Source of the DNA: Comamonas sp. BIGb0124
GTDB lineage: Bacteria; Pseudomonadota; Gammaproteobacteria; Burkholderiales; Burkholderiaceae_C
Assembly (NCBI RefSeq): GCF_003752175.1
Contig: NZ_RJVF01000015.1
Span: 124,001-188,000 of the forward strand
Direction: 5' to 3'
Length of the DNA stretch: 64,000 bases
This document shows positions 27,394 to 37,503 of the stretch, one piece after another. The position numbers and the translations under genes were made by a program. Within the stretch, counting starts at the first letter, position 1. The number at the start of each line of letters is the position of its first letter. Under the pieces are notes generated by a model. It saw only the letters and a list, made by a program, of their open reading frames with translations. It did no database searches and was not told the DNA's origin.

Positions 27394-28533
27394 ATGATCG
27401 ACAAGGCAACCCGCATCGCACTGGCATGCGCTCTGGCGACCGCCGCCGCAGCGGCTCGAGCCGACATCACCATCGGCGTGGTGCTGCCCTTGACCGGACC
27501 GACCTCGGCGCTGGGCATTCCGGTCAACAACGGCTTCAAGCTCTGGCCCGACCAGATCGCCGGCCAGAAGATCCGCATCGTCACGCTCGACGATGCGACC
27601 GATCCCACCACCGCCGTGCGCAACACCCGGCGACTCGTCACCGAAGAAAAGGCCGACCTCATCATCGGCTCGGCGGCCACGCCGGTGGCCGTCGCCATGG
27701 CCGATGTGGCCGCCGAATCGGGCACCGTGCAGTTCGCCATGTCGCCCATCCCCCTCGCACAGGGCAAGGACAAATGGTCCTTCCGCCTGGCCCATTCATC
27801 CGGTCTGATGGCCCATGCCGTCATCGACCACATGAAAAAGCAGGGCATCAAGACCGTCGGTTTCCTGGGTTATACCGATGCCTACGGCGAGACCTGGCTC
27901 AAGGATTTTTCCGAACAGGCGCCCAAGGCCGGCATCCAGCTGGTCGCCACCGAACGTTTCCAGCGCACCGACACCGGCGTCACCGGCCAGGCCCTCAAGC
28001 TGGCGGCCGCCCGCCCTGATGCCATCCTGATCGTGGCCTCGGGTTCAGGTGCCGCGATGCCGCACCGCGCCATCGTCGAGCGGGGCTACAAGGGCAAGAT
28101 CTACCAGACCCACGCCGCAGCCTCGCAAGACCTGATGCGCGTCGGCGGCAAGGACGTCGAAGGCGCTTATGTCGTCTCCGGTCCGGCGCTGGTGGCCGAG
28201 CAACTGCCGGCCGACAATCCCTCCAAGGCTGCCGCCATGGACTACGTCCAGGGCTATGAAAAGCTGTTCGGCCCGGGCAGCCGCAACCAGTTCAGCGCTC
28301 ACACCTACGACGCGCTGCTGGTGCTCCAGCAGGCCGTGCCCGTGGCCCTGAAGAAAGCCCAGCCGGGCACGCCCGAGTTCCGCGCCGCACTGCGCGATGC
28401 GCTCGAAGCCGACAAGCCCGTGCAGGCCTCGCAGGGCGTGCTGGCGTACAAGCCCGACGACCACTGGGGCTTCACCCCGCAGAGCCCGGTGGTGCTGAAG
28501 GTGGTCAACGGCGCCTGGCAACTCGAGCGCTGA
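27394..28533 (+). CDS. Branched-chain-amino-acid-type ABC periplasmic binding protein (LivK family)
   Basis: A 379-residue Peripla_BP_6-type receptor. The signal peptide (1-23, AAAARA|DITIG) is followed by IGVVLPLTGPTSALGIP and DDATDPTTAVRNTRRLV, the ligand-binding segments of the family. It has a GGAGACAGG ribosome-binding site. Members in catabolic loci often bind aromatic acids rather than amino acids (for example the CouP/HmgD groups), and the context here favours that. A strong hairpin follows the gene. Confidence 0.9.
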   Translation: MIDKATRIALACALATAAAAARADITIGVVLPLTGPTSALGIPVNNGFKLWPDQIAGQKIRIVTLDDATDPTTAVRNTRRLVTEEKADLIIGSAATPVAVAMADVAAESGTVQFAMSPIPLAQGKDKWSFRLAHSSGLMAHAVIDHMKKQGIKTVGFLGYTDAYGETWLKDFSEQAPKAGIQLVATERFQRTDTGVTGQALKLAAARPDAILIVASGSGAAMPHRAIVERGYKGKIYQTHAAASQDLMRVGGKDVEGAYVVSGPALVAEQLPADNPSKAAAMDYVQGYEKLFGPGSRNQFSAHTYDALLVLQQAVPVALKKAQPGTPEFRAALRDALEADKPVQASQGVLAYKPDDHWGFTPQSPVVLKVVNGAWQLER

Positions 28534-28559
28534 TCCGCACCGCCGTCCAACGGCCACAC

Positions 28560-28579
28560 GGCCGCAGGACCCTGCGGCC
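28560..28579 (+). repeat. Intercistronic hairpin between binding protein and permease
   Basis: GGCCGCAGG-AC-CCTGCGGCC: perfect 9-bp arms with a 2-nt gap, 27 bp after the binding-protein stop and before the permease gene. No T-run follows, so it more likely stabilises the upstream message or lowers downstream expression than terminates. Confidence 0.5.
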
Positions 28580-28671
28580 CTCCGACCCTCCCGATCCTCC
28601 CCACATGCGCGGCCCCAGCGGGCCGGTGCAGGGGGCCGCCTGTTTCCCTGCTTGACTGAACCTGCCAGAAC

Positions 28672-29709
28672 ATGGACTCCACCATTGCCAGCATCCTGCT
28701 TGTCGACGGCCTGACCAACGGAGCGATCTACGCGCTGCTGGGCATGACCACGGTGCTGCTGTTCGCCGTCACGCGTGTCATCTTCATCCCCCAGGGTGAG
28801 CTGGTGGCGTTCGGCGCTCTCACCGTGGGCATGCTGCAACTGGGCCAGGTCCCGGGCACGGTGTGGTTCCTGCTGCTGATGGCGGGTGCCGCCTGCATCC
28901 TCGATGCCTGGGCCGACTGGCGCACCGGAAAAGCGCTCTCGGCGCTGCTGACCCGGGCCGTGCGCACCCTGGCGTTTCCCGTCGCGATCAGCCTGCTGGT
29001 CGTCTGGCTGGCACCGCACAAGCCGCCGCTGCTGGTACAGGCACTGCTGACGCTGGCGCTGGTGACGCCTTTCGGCCCGCTCATCTACCGGCTCGGCTAC
29101 CAGAGCCTCGCCGACGCCAGCACGCTGGTGCTGCTCATCGTCTCGGTCGGCGTGCACTTCGCGCTCATGGGACTGGGCCTGTACTTCTTCGGCGCGGAAG
29201 GCTATCGCAACCCCAGCTTCTGGGATGCACGGTTCGATCTCGGTCCGGTCACGCTGTCGGGGCAGATGCTGATCATCGGCCTGGCCACGGCTGCACTGAT
29301 CGGCCTGCTGTGGCTGTTCTTCGAGCGCACGCTGCGCGGCAAGGCCCTGCGCGCCACCGCCGTCAACCGGCTGGGTGCCCGCCTGATGGGCGTCTCGACC
29401 GAAGCCGCCGGCCGCCTCTCGTTCGCCATGGCCGCCTTCATCGGCGCGCTCTCGGGCCTGCTCATCGGCCCGACCACCACGGTGTTCTACGACAGCGGCT
29501 TCCTCATCGGCCTCAAGGGTTTTGTCGCCGCCGTGTTCGGCGGCCTCTCGAGTTATCCGCTGGCCCTGGTCGGCGCCTTGCTGGTCGGGGTGATCGAGTC
29601 CTTCAGCTCGTTCTGGGCCAGTGCCTTCAAGGAGGTCTTTGTCTTCACCTTCATCCTGCCCGTGCTGATGTGGCGCTCCCTGCGCGAGCCCCATCACGAC
29701 GAAGACTGA
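28672..29709 (+). CDS. ABC importer permease, LivH type
   Basis: A 345-residue inner-membrane subunit with about eight helices. LTNGAIYALLGMTTVLLFAVTRVIFIPQGEL matches the LivH N-terminus in shape, and RATAVNRLGARLMGVS is the cytoplasmic loop that contacts the ATPase. It pairs with the membrane half of the next gene. The segment around 80-110 is longer than in E. coli LivH. Confidence 0.9.
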   Translation: MDSTIASILLVDGLTNGAIYALLGMTTVLLFAVTRVIFIPQGELVAFGALTVGMLQLGQVPGTVWFLLLMAGAACILDAWADWRTGKALSALLTRAVRTLAFPVAISLLVVWLAPHKPPLLVQALLTLALVTPFGPLIYRLGYQSLADASTLVLLIVSVGVHFALMGLGLYFFGAEGYRNPSFWDARFDLGPVTLSGQMLIIGLATAALIGLLWLFFERTLRGKALRATAVNRLGARLMGVSTEAAGRLSFAMAAFIGALSGLLIGPTTTVFYDSGFLIGLKGFVAAVFGGLSSYPLALVGALLVGVIESFSSFWASAFKEVFVFTFILPVLMWRSLREPHHDED

Positions 29710-29775
29710 TACCCGCACGCACCCTCATCCTGATCGCCGCCCTCTCGCGCCCTTTCACGCCATCCACGGACTGCC

Positions 29776-31656
29776 ATGCCCCGCCCTGACTCCTCCAGCC
29801 CGCTTCCCGCCGCCGCAGTGGCCGCCGCAGCCGCACCCCGGCCAGCCCCGCCGGCCCGATCCGACGCGCAGTCGCCGGCCAGCGCCCGATGGCCGGCACG
29901 CCGCCTGTGCGTCTGGGCCTTCGTCGCGACCATCGCGCTGTTGCCGTTGCTGCCCGTGCCGGCGTTCTGGATCACTCAGCTCAACTACATCGGCCTGTAC
30001 GCCCTGCCCGCCATGGGCCTGGTGCTGCTGACCGGCGTCGGCGGTTTCACATCCTTCGGCCAGGCGGCTTTCGTGGGCATCGGGGCCTACACCACGGCCT
30101 ATCTGTCGACGGCGCTCGGCCTCTCGCCCTGGCTCAACCTGTTCGTCGGGCTGGCACTGACCTGCGCCAGCGCGCTGGTGCTGGGCTGGATCACGCTGCG
30201 CATGAGCGGCCACTACCTGCCGCTGGCCACCATCGCCTGGTGCCTGGCCCTCAACTACACCATGGCCAACATGGAGTGGCTGGGCAAGTTCGACGGCATC
30301 CTGGGCGTGCCCGCCTTGCAGTTCGCCGGCATCGACTTCACGCAGGACTCCCGCATCTACTACGTGATCTGGGCACTCGCCTTGCTGTGCGCCTTTGCGC
30401 TGATCAACCTGCTCGATTCGCGCACAGGCCGCGCCATCCGTGCACTCAAGGGCGGTGTGACGATGGCCGAAGCCATGGGCATCTCCACCTTCCGCTACAA
30501 GGTCCAGATCTTCGTCATCGCAGCCCTGTTCGCGGGCATCTCGGGCTGGCTCTTCGCGCACTTCCAGCGCACCGTGAACCCCTCCCCCTTCGGCATCAAG
30601 TTCGGCATCGAATACCTGTTCATGGCCGTCGCCGGCGGCGTGGGCTCGGTGTGGGGCGCCTTCGCCGGGGCCGCGCTCGTCAAGCTGGCCGAAGACCAGT
30701 TGCAGGTGCTGCTGCCCCGGCTGCTGGGCACCAACGGCAGTTTCGAGATCGTGTTCTTCGGCGTGCTGCTGGTGCTCATCCTCAAGTACATGCCGCAGGG
30801 CGTGCTGCCCTGGGCCAGCTCGCGGTTGACCAGTCCGGCACGTACACGCGACTGGCAGGACGCACAGCCCCTGCCTGCACGCCAAAGACCCGCGCGCGGC
30901 CAGCCGCTGCTCGAGGTGCGCGCGATCCGCAAGCAGTTCGGCGGACTGGTGGCCGTCAACGACATCGGCTTCGACATCCGCGCCGGCGAGATCGTCGGCC
31001 TCATCGGGCCCAACGGCGCGGGCAAGTCCACCACCTTCAATCTCATCTCGGGCGTGCTCTCCAAAAGCGGCGGGCAGGTGCGCCTGAGCGGCCGCGACGT
31101 CACGCACCTGCGTTCGCGGCAGATCGCGCGACTGGGCCTCTCCCGCACCTTCCAGCACGTCAAGATGATGGCCGAGATGACGGTGCTGGAAAACGTCGCG
31201 CTCGGCGCCTACATGCGCAGCCGCAGCGGCGCGGTGTCGGCCATGCTGCGCCTGGACCGCGCGGAAGAGCGCCGCATCTACGCCGAGGCCGAGCGGCAGC
31301 TCCAGCGCATCGGCATGGCCGACCACATGCACGAGCTCGCCGGCAACCTCGCGCTCGGTCCGCAGCGGCTCATGGAGATCGCACGCGCCCTGTGCACCGA
31401 CCCCGACCTGCTGCTGCTCGACGAGCCCGCAGCCGGCCTGCGCCACCAGGAAAAACAGGCCCTCCTGCAGGTGCTGCGCCAACTGCGCAGCGAAGGCATG
31501 AGCCTGCTGCTGGTCGAGCACGACATGGATTTCGTGATGAAGCTCACCGACCGCATCGTGGTCATGGAGTTCGGCACACACCTGATGGAGGGCACCCCGG
31601 CCGAAGTCCAGGCCAGTCCCGCCGTGCGCGCGGCCTACCTCGGCACCGAGCACTGA
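29776..31656 (+). CDS. LivM permease fused to LivG ATPase
   Basis: A 626-residue fusion. A Pro/Ala-rich head (1-40) precedes a LivM permease (about 45-345) with [20 protein letters not shown] and the loop [19 protein letters not shown] linker (about 346-370) leads to an ABC domain (about 373-626) with Walker A GPNGAGKS (411-418), [15 protein letters not shown] in place of the usual LSGG signature, Walker [12 protein letters not shown] and the H-loop [10 protein letters not shown]. The weak signature NLALGPQRL is typical of LivG-like subunits. The companion ATPase LivF is encoded two genes downstream. Confidence 0.9.
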   Translation: MPRPDSSSPLPAAAVAAAAAPRPAPPARSDAQSPASARWPARRLCVWAFVATIALLPLLPVPAFWITQLNYIGLYALPAMGLVLLTGVGGFTSFGQAAFVGIGAYTTAYLSTALGLSPWLNLFVGLALTCASALVLGWITLRMSGHYLPLATIAWCLALNYTMANMEWLGKFDGILGVPALQFAGIDFTQDSRIYYVIWALALLCAFALINLLDSRTGRAIRALKGGVTMAEAMGISTFRYKVQIFVIAALFAGISGWLFAHFQRTVNPSPFGIKFGIEYLFMAVAGGVGSVWGAFAGAALVKLAEDQLQVLLPRLLGTNGSFEIVFFGVLLVLILKYMPQGVLPWASSRLTSPARTRDWQDAQPLPARQRPARGQPLLEVRAIRKQFGGLVAVNDIGFDIRAGEIVGLIGPNGAGKSTTFNLISGVLSKSGGQVRLSGRDVTHLRSRQIARLGLSRTFQHVKMMAEMTVLENVALGAYMRSRSGAVSAMLRLDRAEERRIYAEAERQLQRIGMADHMHELAGNLALGPQRLMEIARALCTDPDLLLLDEPAAGLRHQEKQALLQVLRQLRSEGMSLLLVEHDMDFVMKLTDRIVVMEFGTHLMEGTPAEVQASPAVRAAYLGTEH

Positions 31657-31733
31657 CCGCCCCGCACAGCCCCCATGCGCAGCCGGCCGCCCGCCGGCAA
31701 GGCACCACAAGAGCAACGAGGAGACAACCCATC

Positions 31734-32873
31734 ATGCGAAGCACCGTCATCGCCCCTTCCATCCCTGTTCCCCGCGCATCCCAGGCCGCGCTGGCCGGCC
31801 TCGCGCTCGCGGCGCTGGCCGCATCGCCGGCCCAGGCCCAGAGCAACGTGCAGATCTACGGCCTGATGGATGTCGGCGTCGAATACCTCAGCCGCATCGA
31901 GGGCAACCAGCCGAGCGTGCGCATGCCGACCGTCACCGGCGGGCAGATGGCCTCGCGGCTGGGCTTCCGCGGCACCGAAGACCTGGGCAACGGACTCAAG
32001 GCCATCTTCGTGCTCGAGAACGGCTTCTCGCCCGCCAAGGGCACCACCCAGCAGGGCGGCCGGCTGTTCGGGCGGCAGAGTTTCCTGGGCCTTTCCGGCG
32101 ACTGGGGCACGGTGGCTTTCGGCCGGCAGTACCTCATGAGCTACTACGTGCTGCAAGGCGCCGACACCATCGGGCCGGCCGTCTTTGGACTCGGCTCGCT
32201 CAATGCCTACATCCCCAACCCGCGCGCCGACAACACCGTCACCTACCGGGCCACCTTCGGCAACTGGACAGTGGGCGCCGCCTACTCGATGGGCCGCGAC
32301 GGCACCGCGCCCTCCAATTGCCCCGGAGAAAACGATGCCGGCGCCTGCTCGGCCATCTCGGCCCTGCTCAAGTACGACACACCGAGCTGGGGTCTCGCAC
32401 TCGGCCACGACCGCCTCAAGGGCGGCGCCGGCGCGGGCTTCTACGGCCAGCCCAGCGGCCTGACCGTCACGGCAGGCAGCCGCGACACGCACACGATGCT
32501 GGCCGGCTACGTCAAGCTGGGCGACACCAAACTCGGCGCCGGCTGGATCCACCGCAAGATCGAAGCCGCTCCCGACGGCTACCGCAGCGACCAGACCTTC
32601 ATCGCCATCAACCAGCCGCTGACGCAGGCCATCAGCATCGACGCCATCTACACCCGCCTGGATGCCAAGCGCGACAACTCCGACGCCCAGCTCGCCTCGG
32701 TGCGCGTGAACTACAACTTCAGCAAACGCACGGCCGTCTATGCACTGGCCGGCCGCGTGCTCAACGACTCGGCCGTGGGCTACAGCGTCTCGGGCGGAAC
32801 CGCCGCGCCGGCCTCGCCAGGCCTGGGCAAGGGGCAGACCGGCCTCATGGTCGGCATGCGCCACACCTTCTGA
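31734..32873 (+). CDS. Gram-negative general porin (betaproteobacterial type)
   Basis: A 379-residue outer-membrane beta-barrel. The signal peptide ends [18 protein letters not shown], the standard N-terminus of Burkholderiales porins (SSVTLYG type), and the chain ends in the aromatic MRHTF for BAM recognition. [25 protein letters not shown] is the diagnostic second-strand region. GAGGAG lies upstream of ATG 31734. It sits inside the ABC importer operon between livMG and livF, so it probably admits the pathway substrate across the outer membrane. Confidence 0.93.
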   Translation: MRSTVIAPSIPVPRASQAALAGLALAALAASPAQAQSNVQIYGLMDVGVEYLSRIEGNQPSVRMPTVTGGQMASRLGFRGTEDLGNGLKAIFVLENGFSPAKGTTQQGGRLFGRQSFLGLSGDWGTVAFGRQYLMSYYVLQGADTIGPAVFGLGSLNAYIPNPRADNTVTYRATFGNWTVGAAYSMGRDGTAPSNCPGENDAGACSAISALLKYDTPSWGLALGHDRLKGGAGAGFYGQPSGLTVTAGSRDTHTMLAGYVKLGDTKLGAGWIHRKIEAAPDGYRSDQTFIAINQPLTQAISIDAIYTRLDAKRDNSDAQLASVRVNYNFSKRTAVYALAGRVLNDSAVGYSVSGGTAAPASPGLGKGQTGLMVGMRHTF

Positions 32874-32902
32874 TCCGCTCCTCGCCGCCAAGGACACATC
32901 GC

Positions 32903-33673
32903 ATGAGCTCCTCGCCCCTTTCCTCCCGCACCGCCGATTCCACCCCTCTGCTGCAGGTCCGCGATCTGCACGCCGGCTACGGCCGCGCCGAAGTGCTGCA
33001 CGGCCTGTCGCTGCAGGCCGAACCCGGCAGCGTGGTCACGGTGATCGGACCGAACGGGGCGGGCAAGTCGACGCTGCTCGGCGCCCTCATGGGCGTGCTG
33101 CCTTCGCGCGGCGAGCTGCTCTACCAAGGGCAGTCCATCGCCGGCCTGACGCTCGAGCAGCGCGTCGAACGCGGCATCGCGCTGGTGCCCGAAACCCGGG
33201 CGCTGTTCGGCAGCATGAGCATCGAGGACAACCTGCGCCTGGGCAGCTACCGCCTGCGCGGCGCGCTCTGGGCGCCCCGCGCCATCGGCGCCGATCTCGA
33301 CGAGGTCTACGGGCTCTTTCCCCGGCTCCTCGAACGGCGCCGGCAGACCGCGGGCACCCTGTCCGGCGGCGAACGGCAGATGCTGGCCATCGGCCGGGCC
33401 CTGATGGGCAAGCCCAGCCTGCTGATGCTGGACGAACCCAGCCTGGGTCTGGCGCCGCTCATCGTGCGCGAGATCTTCGCCATCATCGACCGGCTGCGCG
33501 CCACGGGCGTCACCATCCTGCTGGTCGAACAGAACGCGCGTGCAGCCCTCGAAGTCGCCGACCACGGCTACGTGCTCGAAACCGGCGACATCGCCCTGCA
33601 CGGCCCCGCCCGCCAACTCGCGGGCGACCCCCGCGTGATCGACACCTACCTCGGCGCCATGGCCCAGGCCTGA
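32903..33673 (+). CDS. ABC importer ATPase, LivF type
   Basis: A 256-residue ATPase with Walker A GPNGAGKS (about 49-56), [17 protein letters not shown] (LivF Q-loop region), signature LSGGERQML, Walker [12 protein letters not shown] and [11 protein letters not shown]. It completes the importer together with the LivM-LivG fusion. It starts 29 bp after the porin gene. Confidence 0.93.
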   Translation: MSSSPLSSRTADSTPLLQVRDLHAGYGRAEVLHGLSLQAEPGSVVTVIGPNGAGKSTLLGALMGVLPSRGELLYQGQSIAGLTLEQRVERGIALVPETRALFGSMSIEDNLRLGSYRLRGALWAPRAIGADLDEVYGLFPRLLERRRQTAGTLSGGERQMLAIGRALMGKPSLLMLDEPSLGLAPLIVREIFAIIDRLRATGVTILLVEQNARAALEVADHGYVLETGDIALHGPARQLAGDPRVIDTYLGAMAQA

Positions 33674-33712
33674 ACGCCGACTGCGCCCGCCCCCATCGAC
33701 AAGGACTTTTCC

Positions 33713-35521
33713 ATGTGGAGCTACGAGCCGCCCCTGCGTGACATGCAATTCGTGATCGAGGACCTGCTCGACGCACCGGCGCAGTGGGCCCGGACGCCCG
33801 GTTGGCAGGACCTCGACGCCGACACCGCCCGGCAGATCCTGGCGCAGGCCGGCGAACTCGCGAGCGGCGTGCTCGCCCCCCTCAATGCCGTCGGCGACAG
33901 CCAGGGCTGCGAGTGGAGCGCGGGCGAGGTGCGCACGCCCGCCGGCTTCGCCCAGGCCTACCGCACCTATTGCGACGGAGGCTGGCCCGGCCTGGCCTGC
34001 GTGCCCGAGCACGGCGGGCAGGGCCTGCCGCAACTGCTGAACGTCGCGCTGCACGAGATGCTCAACAGCGCCAACCCTGGCTGGACCATGTACCCCGGCC
34101 TGGCCCACGGCGCCTACGAATGCCTGCACGCCCATGCCAGCGCCGAAGTGCAGGACATGGTGCTGGCCCGTATCGTCAGCGGCGAATGGCTGGCCACCAT
34201 GTGCCTGACCGAAGCCGGCGCGGGCAGCGATCTCGGCCAGGTGCGCACCCGCGCCCGGCCCGTCGCCGATGTCGCATCCGGGGCACGGGCACACATCGCC
34301 GGCAGCAAGATCTTCATCTCGGGCGGGGAACACGATCTCACGCCCAACATCGTCCACCTGGTGCTCGCCCGCCTGCCCGATGCGCCTCCGGGCAGCAAGG
34401 GCCTGAGCCTCTTCATGGTGCCCAAGATCCTGCCCGACGGCAGCCGCAACGCCGTGCGCTGCGACGGCATCGAGAAAAAAATGGGCATCAAGGGCAGCGC
34501 CACCTGCGTGCTGACCTTCGAGGATGCACTGGGCTGGCGGGTCGGCGAGGCTCACGGCGGCCTGGCCGCCATGTTCGTCATGATGAACGCCTCGCGGCTG
34601 CATGTCGGCCTGCAGGGGCTGGGGCATCTCGAGGCAGCCGGTCAGAACGCGCTGCGTTATGCCCGCGAACGCCACCAGTCACGTGCCGCGCACCCGCCGC
34701 CCGGCTACCGGCGGCCACCCGGCGGTGCCGATCCGATCGTGCTGCATCCGGCCATGCGGCGCACCCTCTGGACCCTCAAGGCGCAAGCCGAAGGCCTGCG
34801 CGTCATCGCCCTCTGGACAGCCCTTGGCCTGGACGAAGCGACCTGTCATCCGCAAGCCGAAGAACGCAGCCGCGCCCAGGCCCGCGTCTCGCTGCTCACG
34901 CCCATCGTCAAGGCCTTCATGACCCACCTCGGCCACCTCGGCGCCGATCAGGCGCTTCAGGTGTGGGGCGGCCACGGCTACATGCACGAATACGGCATCG
35001 AACAGGCCGTGCGCGACAGCCGCATCGCGATGATCTACGAGGGCAGCAACGAGATCCAGGCCATCGATCTGCTGCAGCGCAAAGTGCTGCCCGGTCTGAC
35101 GGGCAAGCCGGGCTCCGGCAGCGCCTGGCCGGAACTGATCGGCACGCTGCTGCACGAGGCCGGGCTCGCCGGTGCCCGCCCGGCGCTCGCGGCCGCTGCC
35201 CGCCAACTGGCCGAGCGCACCCGGGCGCTCGACGAAGCCGCATACGCGCTGGCCGGCGCATCCCTCGCCGACCCCGAACGCCCGCTGCGCGTGGCCGACG
35301 ACTTCCTGCATGCCACCGGCCATCTGCTGCTGGCATGGGCCTGGCTCCGGAGCGCCCGCGTGGCCGCCGAACGCATCGCCGCCGGCGCGGACGACGACGG
35401 CTGGCATGCCGCCAAGGCGGAAACCGCCGGTTTTGGGCTGGACCACCTGGCCCTGCAGTTCGACGCCCATCTCACCCGTGTGATGCAGGCACCTGCCCTG
35501 CCGTGGCTGCCCGCCTTATGA
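33713..35521 (+). CDS. Acyl-CoA dehydrogenase, long (about 600-residue) FadE/DmdC-like type
   Basis: A 602-residue FAD enzyme forming the 2,3-double bond of acyl-CoA. FAD/substrate segments are MCLTEAGAGSDLG and KIFISGGEHDL; EKKMGIKGSATC and LQVWGGHGYMHEYG are conserved, and the catalytic base is probably Glu443 in IYEGSNEIQA. The extra C-terminal domain places it with 3-methylmercaptopropionyl-CoA dehydrogenase-like and large FadE proteins rather than 380-residue enzymes. Its presence means a saturated side chain, such as a hydrocinnamate, could be used. The stop overlaps the MarR start (ATGA). AAGGAC precedes the ATG. Confidence 0.9.
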   Translation: MWSYEPPLRDMQFVIEDLLDAPAQWARTPGWQDLDADTARQILAQAGELASGVLAPLNAVGDSQGCEWSAGEVRTPAGFAQAYRTYCDGGWPGLACVPEHGGQGLPQLLNVALHEMLNSANPGWTMYPGLAHGAYECLHAHASAEVQDMVLARIVSGEWLATMCLTEAGAGSDLGQVRTRARPVADVASGARAHIAGSKIFISGGEHDLTPNIVHLVLARLPDAPPGSKGLSLFMVPKILPDGSRNAVRCDGIEKKMGIKGSATCVLTFEDALGWRVGEAHGGLAAMFVMMNASRLHVGLQGLGHLEAAGQNALRYARERHQSRAAHPPPGYRRPPGGADPIVLHPAMRRTLWTLKAQAEGLRVIALWTALGLDEATCHPQAEERSRAQARVSLLTPIVKAFMTHLGHLGADQALQVWGGHGYMHEYGIEQAVRDSRIAMIYEGSNEIQAIDLLQRKVLPGLTGKPGSGSAWPELIGTLLHEAGLAGARPALAAAARQLAERTRALDEAAYALAGASLADPERPLRVADDFLHATGHLLLAWAWLRSARVAAERIAAGADDDGWHAAKAETAGFGLDHLALQFDAHLTRVMQAPALPWLPAL

Positions 35522-36027
35522 TCGGGCGCATGCGCACACCCACGACCGACCCTGAAAAGACCGACGCGGACAAATCGACCCCGGCGCTCGACGAAAGCCG
35601 CCTGCAGCATGTGCTGGGCTATCTGCTGGCCATCGCCGACGTCCCTTCGCGCAAGACGTTCTTCAAGTACATCGGCAAACCGCTGTCGCTGAGGCCGGTC
35701 GAGTTCTCCATGCTCACGCTGATCGCGGGCAACACCGACGTCACGCAGAAACAGCTGTCGCAGGCACTGGCCATCCCCGCGCCCAACGTCACCATCATGC
35801 TCGACCGCCTCGAGCAACGCGAGATCCTGGTGCGCGAACGCAGCGAGACCGACCGCCGCTCGCAATACATCCGTCTCACCCCCGCAGGCCGCACCCTGGC
35901 CGACAAGGCCCATGCGATTTCCCTGCGCATGGAAGAGGACTCCATCCTCAAGCACCTCAGCACAGGCGAACGCACCATGTTGCGCGAGCTGCTCTACAAG
36001 GTCGCACGCACGCCCTGGAAGGCCTGA
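35518..36027 (+). CDS. MarR-family transcriptional regulator
   Basis: A 169-residue winged-helix regulator. The DNA-binding part is VTQKQLSQALAIPAPNVTIMLDRLEQREIL with the wing RERSETDRRSQYIRLTPAGR. MarR proteins of this type (CouR, FerR/FerC, BadR) repress aryl-acid catabolic genes and are released by the aryl-CoA intermediate; by position this is the likely regulator of both arms. ATG 35518 overlaps the dehydrogenase stop by 4 bp; an alternative ATG at 35530 is possible. Confidence 0.88.
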   Translation: MIGRMRTPTTDPEKTDADKSTPALDESRLQHVLGYLLAIADVPSRKTFFKYIGKPLSLRPVEFSMLTLIAGNTDVTQKQLSQALAIPAPNVTIMLDRLEQREILVRERSETDRRSQYIRLTPAGRTLADKAHAISLRMEEDSILKHLSTGERTMLRELLYKVARTPWKA

Positions 36028-36057
36028 GGCCAACCGACCGACCGAGGAACCGGGACA

Positions 36058-37503
36058 TCAGCCCATGGCCAGGCCCCGTCCGCCCGGCGGGCGGTTCATG
36101 CTCAGGGCCCCCGGGAGCTCCAGCCCGATCGCGTTGCCGCTGTCTTCGCCCCGGGCAAACACCTGCCCCCCGTGCATCCGGGCCACCGCCTGCACGATGG
36201 CCAGGCCCAGGCCGTGCCGATGGCCCGGCAGTCCCGGCCGCGCGCCCGTGCGGTAGAACCGCTCGAACAGGCGGGCACACACCGGCGGCGCCAGCGGCTC
36301 GCCGGGGCTGTAGACCCACAGGCGCACGCGCCCGGGCTGCGCCTGAAGATGCACGGACACCCGGCCCGGCCCCCGCCCGTAAGCCGCCGCGTTGGTCAGC
36401 AGATTGACCAGGGCACGCTGAACCAGCGCCGCATTGCAGACCGCACTGGCGTCGCCCTCGAGCCGGACTTCCAGCCTCGCCTCGTCGAACAACGAACTGC
36501 AGTACTCGATGGCGTTGGCCGCCAGCGCCCCCAGTTCCACACGCTGCAGGTCGCGGGCCCGCTCGCCCTGTTCGGCCCGGGCCAGGAACAGCATGTCGTT
36601 GACCAGCGCCTTGAGCCGTTCCAGTTCCTCGAGGTTGGATTCCAGTGCCTCGCGCAGTGCCTGCGGACTGTGCGGGCTCGACAGGATCAGCTCGGTGCCG
36701 GCGATCAGCACGCTCAGCGGCGAACGCAGCTCATGCGCCACATCGGCGCTGAACCCCTCCATCTGGCGCACGGCCTGCGCCAGATACAGCGACTTGCCGT
36801 TGAAGGCATCGATCAGATCGCGCAGTTCCACATCCACCCCATGGGGCGCGAGCGGTTCGCCTTCGGGCTGCAGGCGGGCTTGCCGCGACAGCACGGCGAC
36901 GGGCCGCAGGCTGCGGCCGACCACCGCCCAGGCCAGCCACGCACACAGAGCCGTACCGGCCGCCAGCAGGGCCAGCAGTTCGCGGCGGTACCAGCGCAAC
37001 TGGCGCTCGCGTGCATCGGCCGGCAGCGCCACCCGCAGCCAGGCCCGAGGCCGGGCCGCCAGGGACAGCGGCATGTCCACGGCGTCGAACGCCCGGCCAT
37101 TCGCGTCGAGCTGCCTGTGCACCGAGGGACCACCGGAACCGGCCAGAGCCGCAGTGCCCGGCACCGACTCGGCCGCCGCCGGCGGATCGACGAACGCCGC
37201 CTGCAGTTCGGGGTAAGCCACCCGCAGCGTCGCAACGGCCCGGTCGAGCTGCGCCTGCTCCGCTGCCGCACCAGCACCAGCACCAGCACCAGCATCCATC
37301 TGCGCGGCCGGCAGCGGCCCTTCGGCGAGCCGACCGCGCAGCACCAGCGCCGCACGTTGCAGCAGGGCCTCGTCGGCCTGGACCAGACGGTTCTCGTACC
37401 CCATCGCCAGCGCCAGGCCGGTCAGCGCCAGCACCGCTGCGGCCACGCCGGTCACGCCCCAGGCCAGCCGCCGGTGCAGCGACGGTGCGCCCGTCCGGTT
37501 CAC
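36058..37503 (-). CDS. Sensor histidine kinase of the iron-transport operon
   Basis: A 481-residue kinase similar in layout to CusS/QseC. TM1 (about 13-34), a periplasmic domain with an Ala/Gly tandem repeat (71-80), TM2 (about 176-196) and a HAMP linker precede the H-box FSADVAHELRSPLSVL (His257), the N-box NLLTNAAAYG and the G-box HGLGLAIV. The start is GTG overlapping the regulator TGA (GTGA). It is the last gene of the fbp-like operon. The signal is unknown; iron or metal status is inferred from the operon. Confidence 0.87.
   Translation of the reverse strand: MNRTGAPSLHRRLAWGVTGVAAAVLALTGLALAMGYENRLVQADEALLQRAALVLRGRLAEGPLPAAQMDAGAGAGAGAAAEQAQLDRAVATLRVAYPELQAAFVDPPAAAESVPGTAALAGSGGPSVHRQLDANGRAFDAVDMPLSLAARPRAWLRVALPADARERQLRWYRRELLALLAAGTALCAWLAWAVVGRSLRPVAVLSRQARLQPEGEPLAPHGVDVELRDLIDAFNGKSLYLAQAVRQMEGFSADVAHELRSPLSVLIAGTELILSSPHSPQALREALESNLEELERLKALVNDMLFLARAEQGERARDLQRVELGALAANAIEYCSSLFDEARLEVRLEGDASAVCNAALVQRALVNLLTNAAAYGRGPGRVSVHLQAQPGRVRLWVYSPGEPLAPPVCARLFERFYRTGARPGLPGHRHGLGLAIVQAVARMHGGQVFARGEDSGNAIGLELPGALSMNRPPGGRGLAMG
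37268..37294 (-). repeat. In-frame hexanucleotide tandem repeat
   Basis: Four copies of GCACCA plus GCA (plus-strand reading), encoding alternating Ala-Gly in the periplasmic domain of the kinase. Copy-number slippage would change the domain by whole residue pairs without breaking the frame. Confidence 0.6.
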
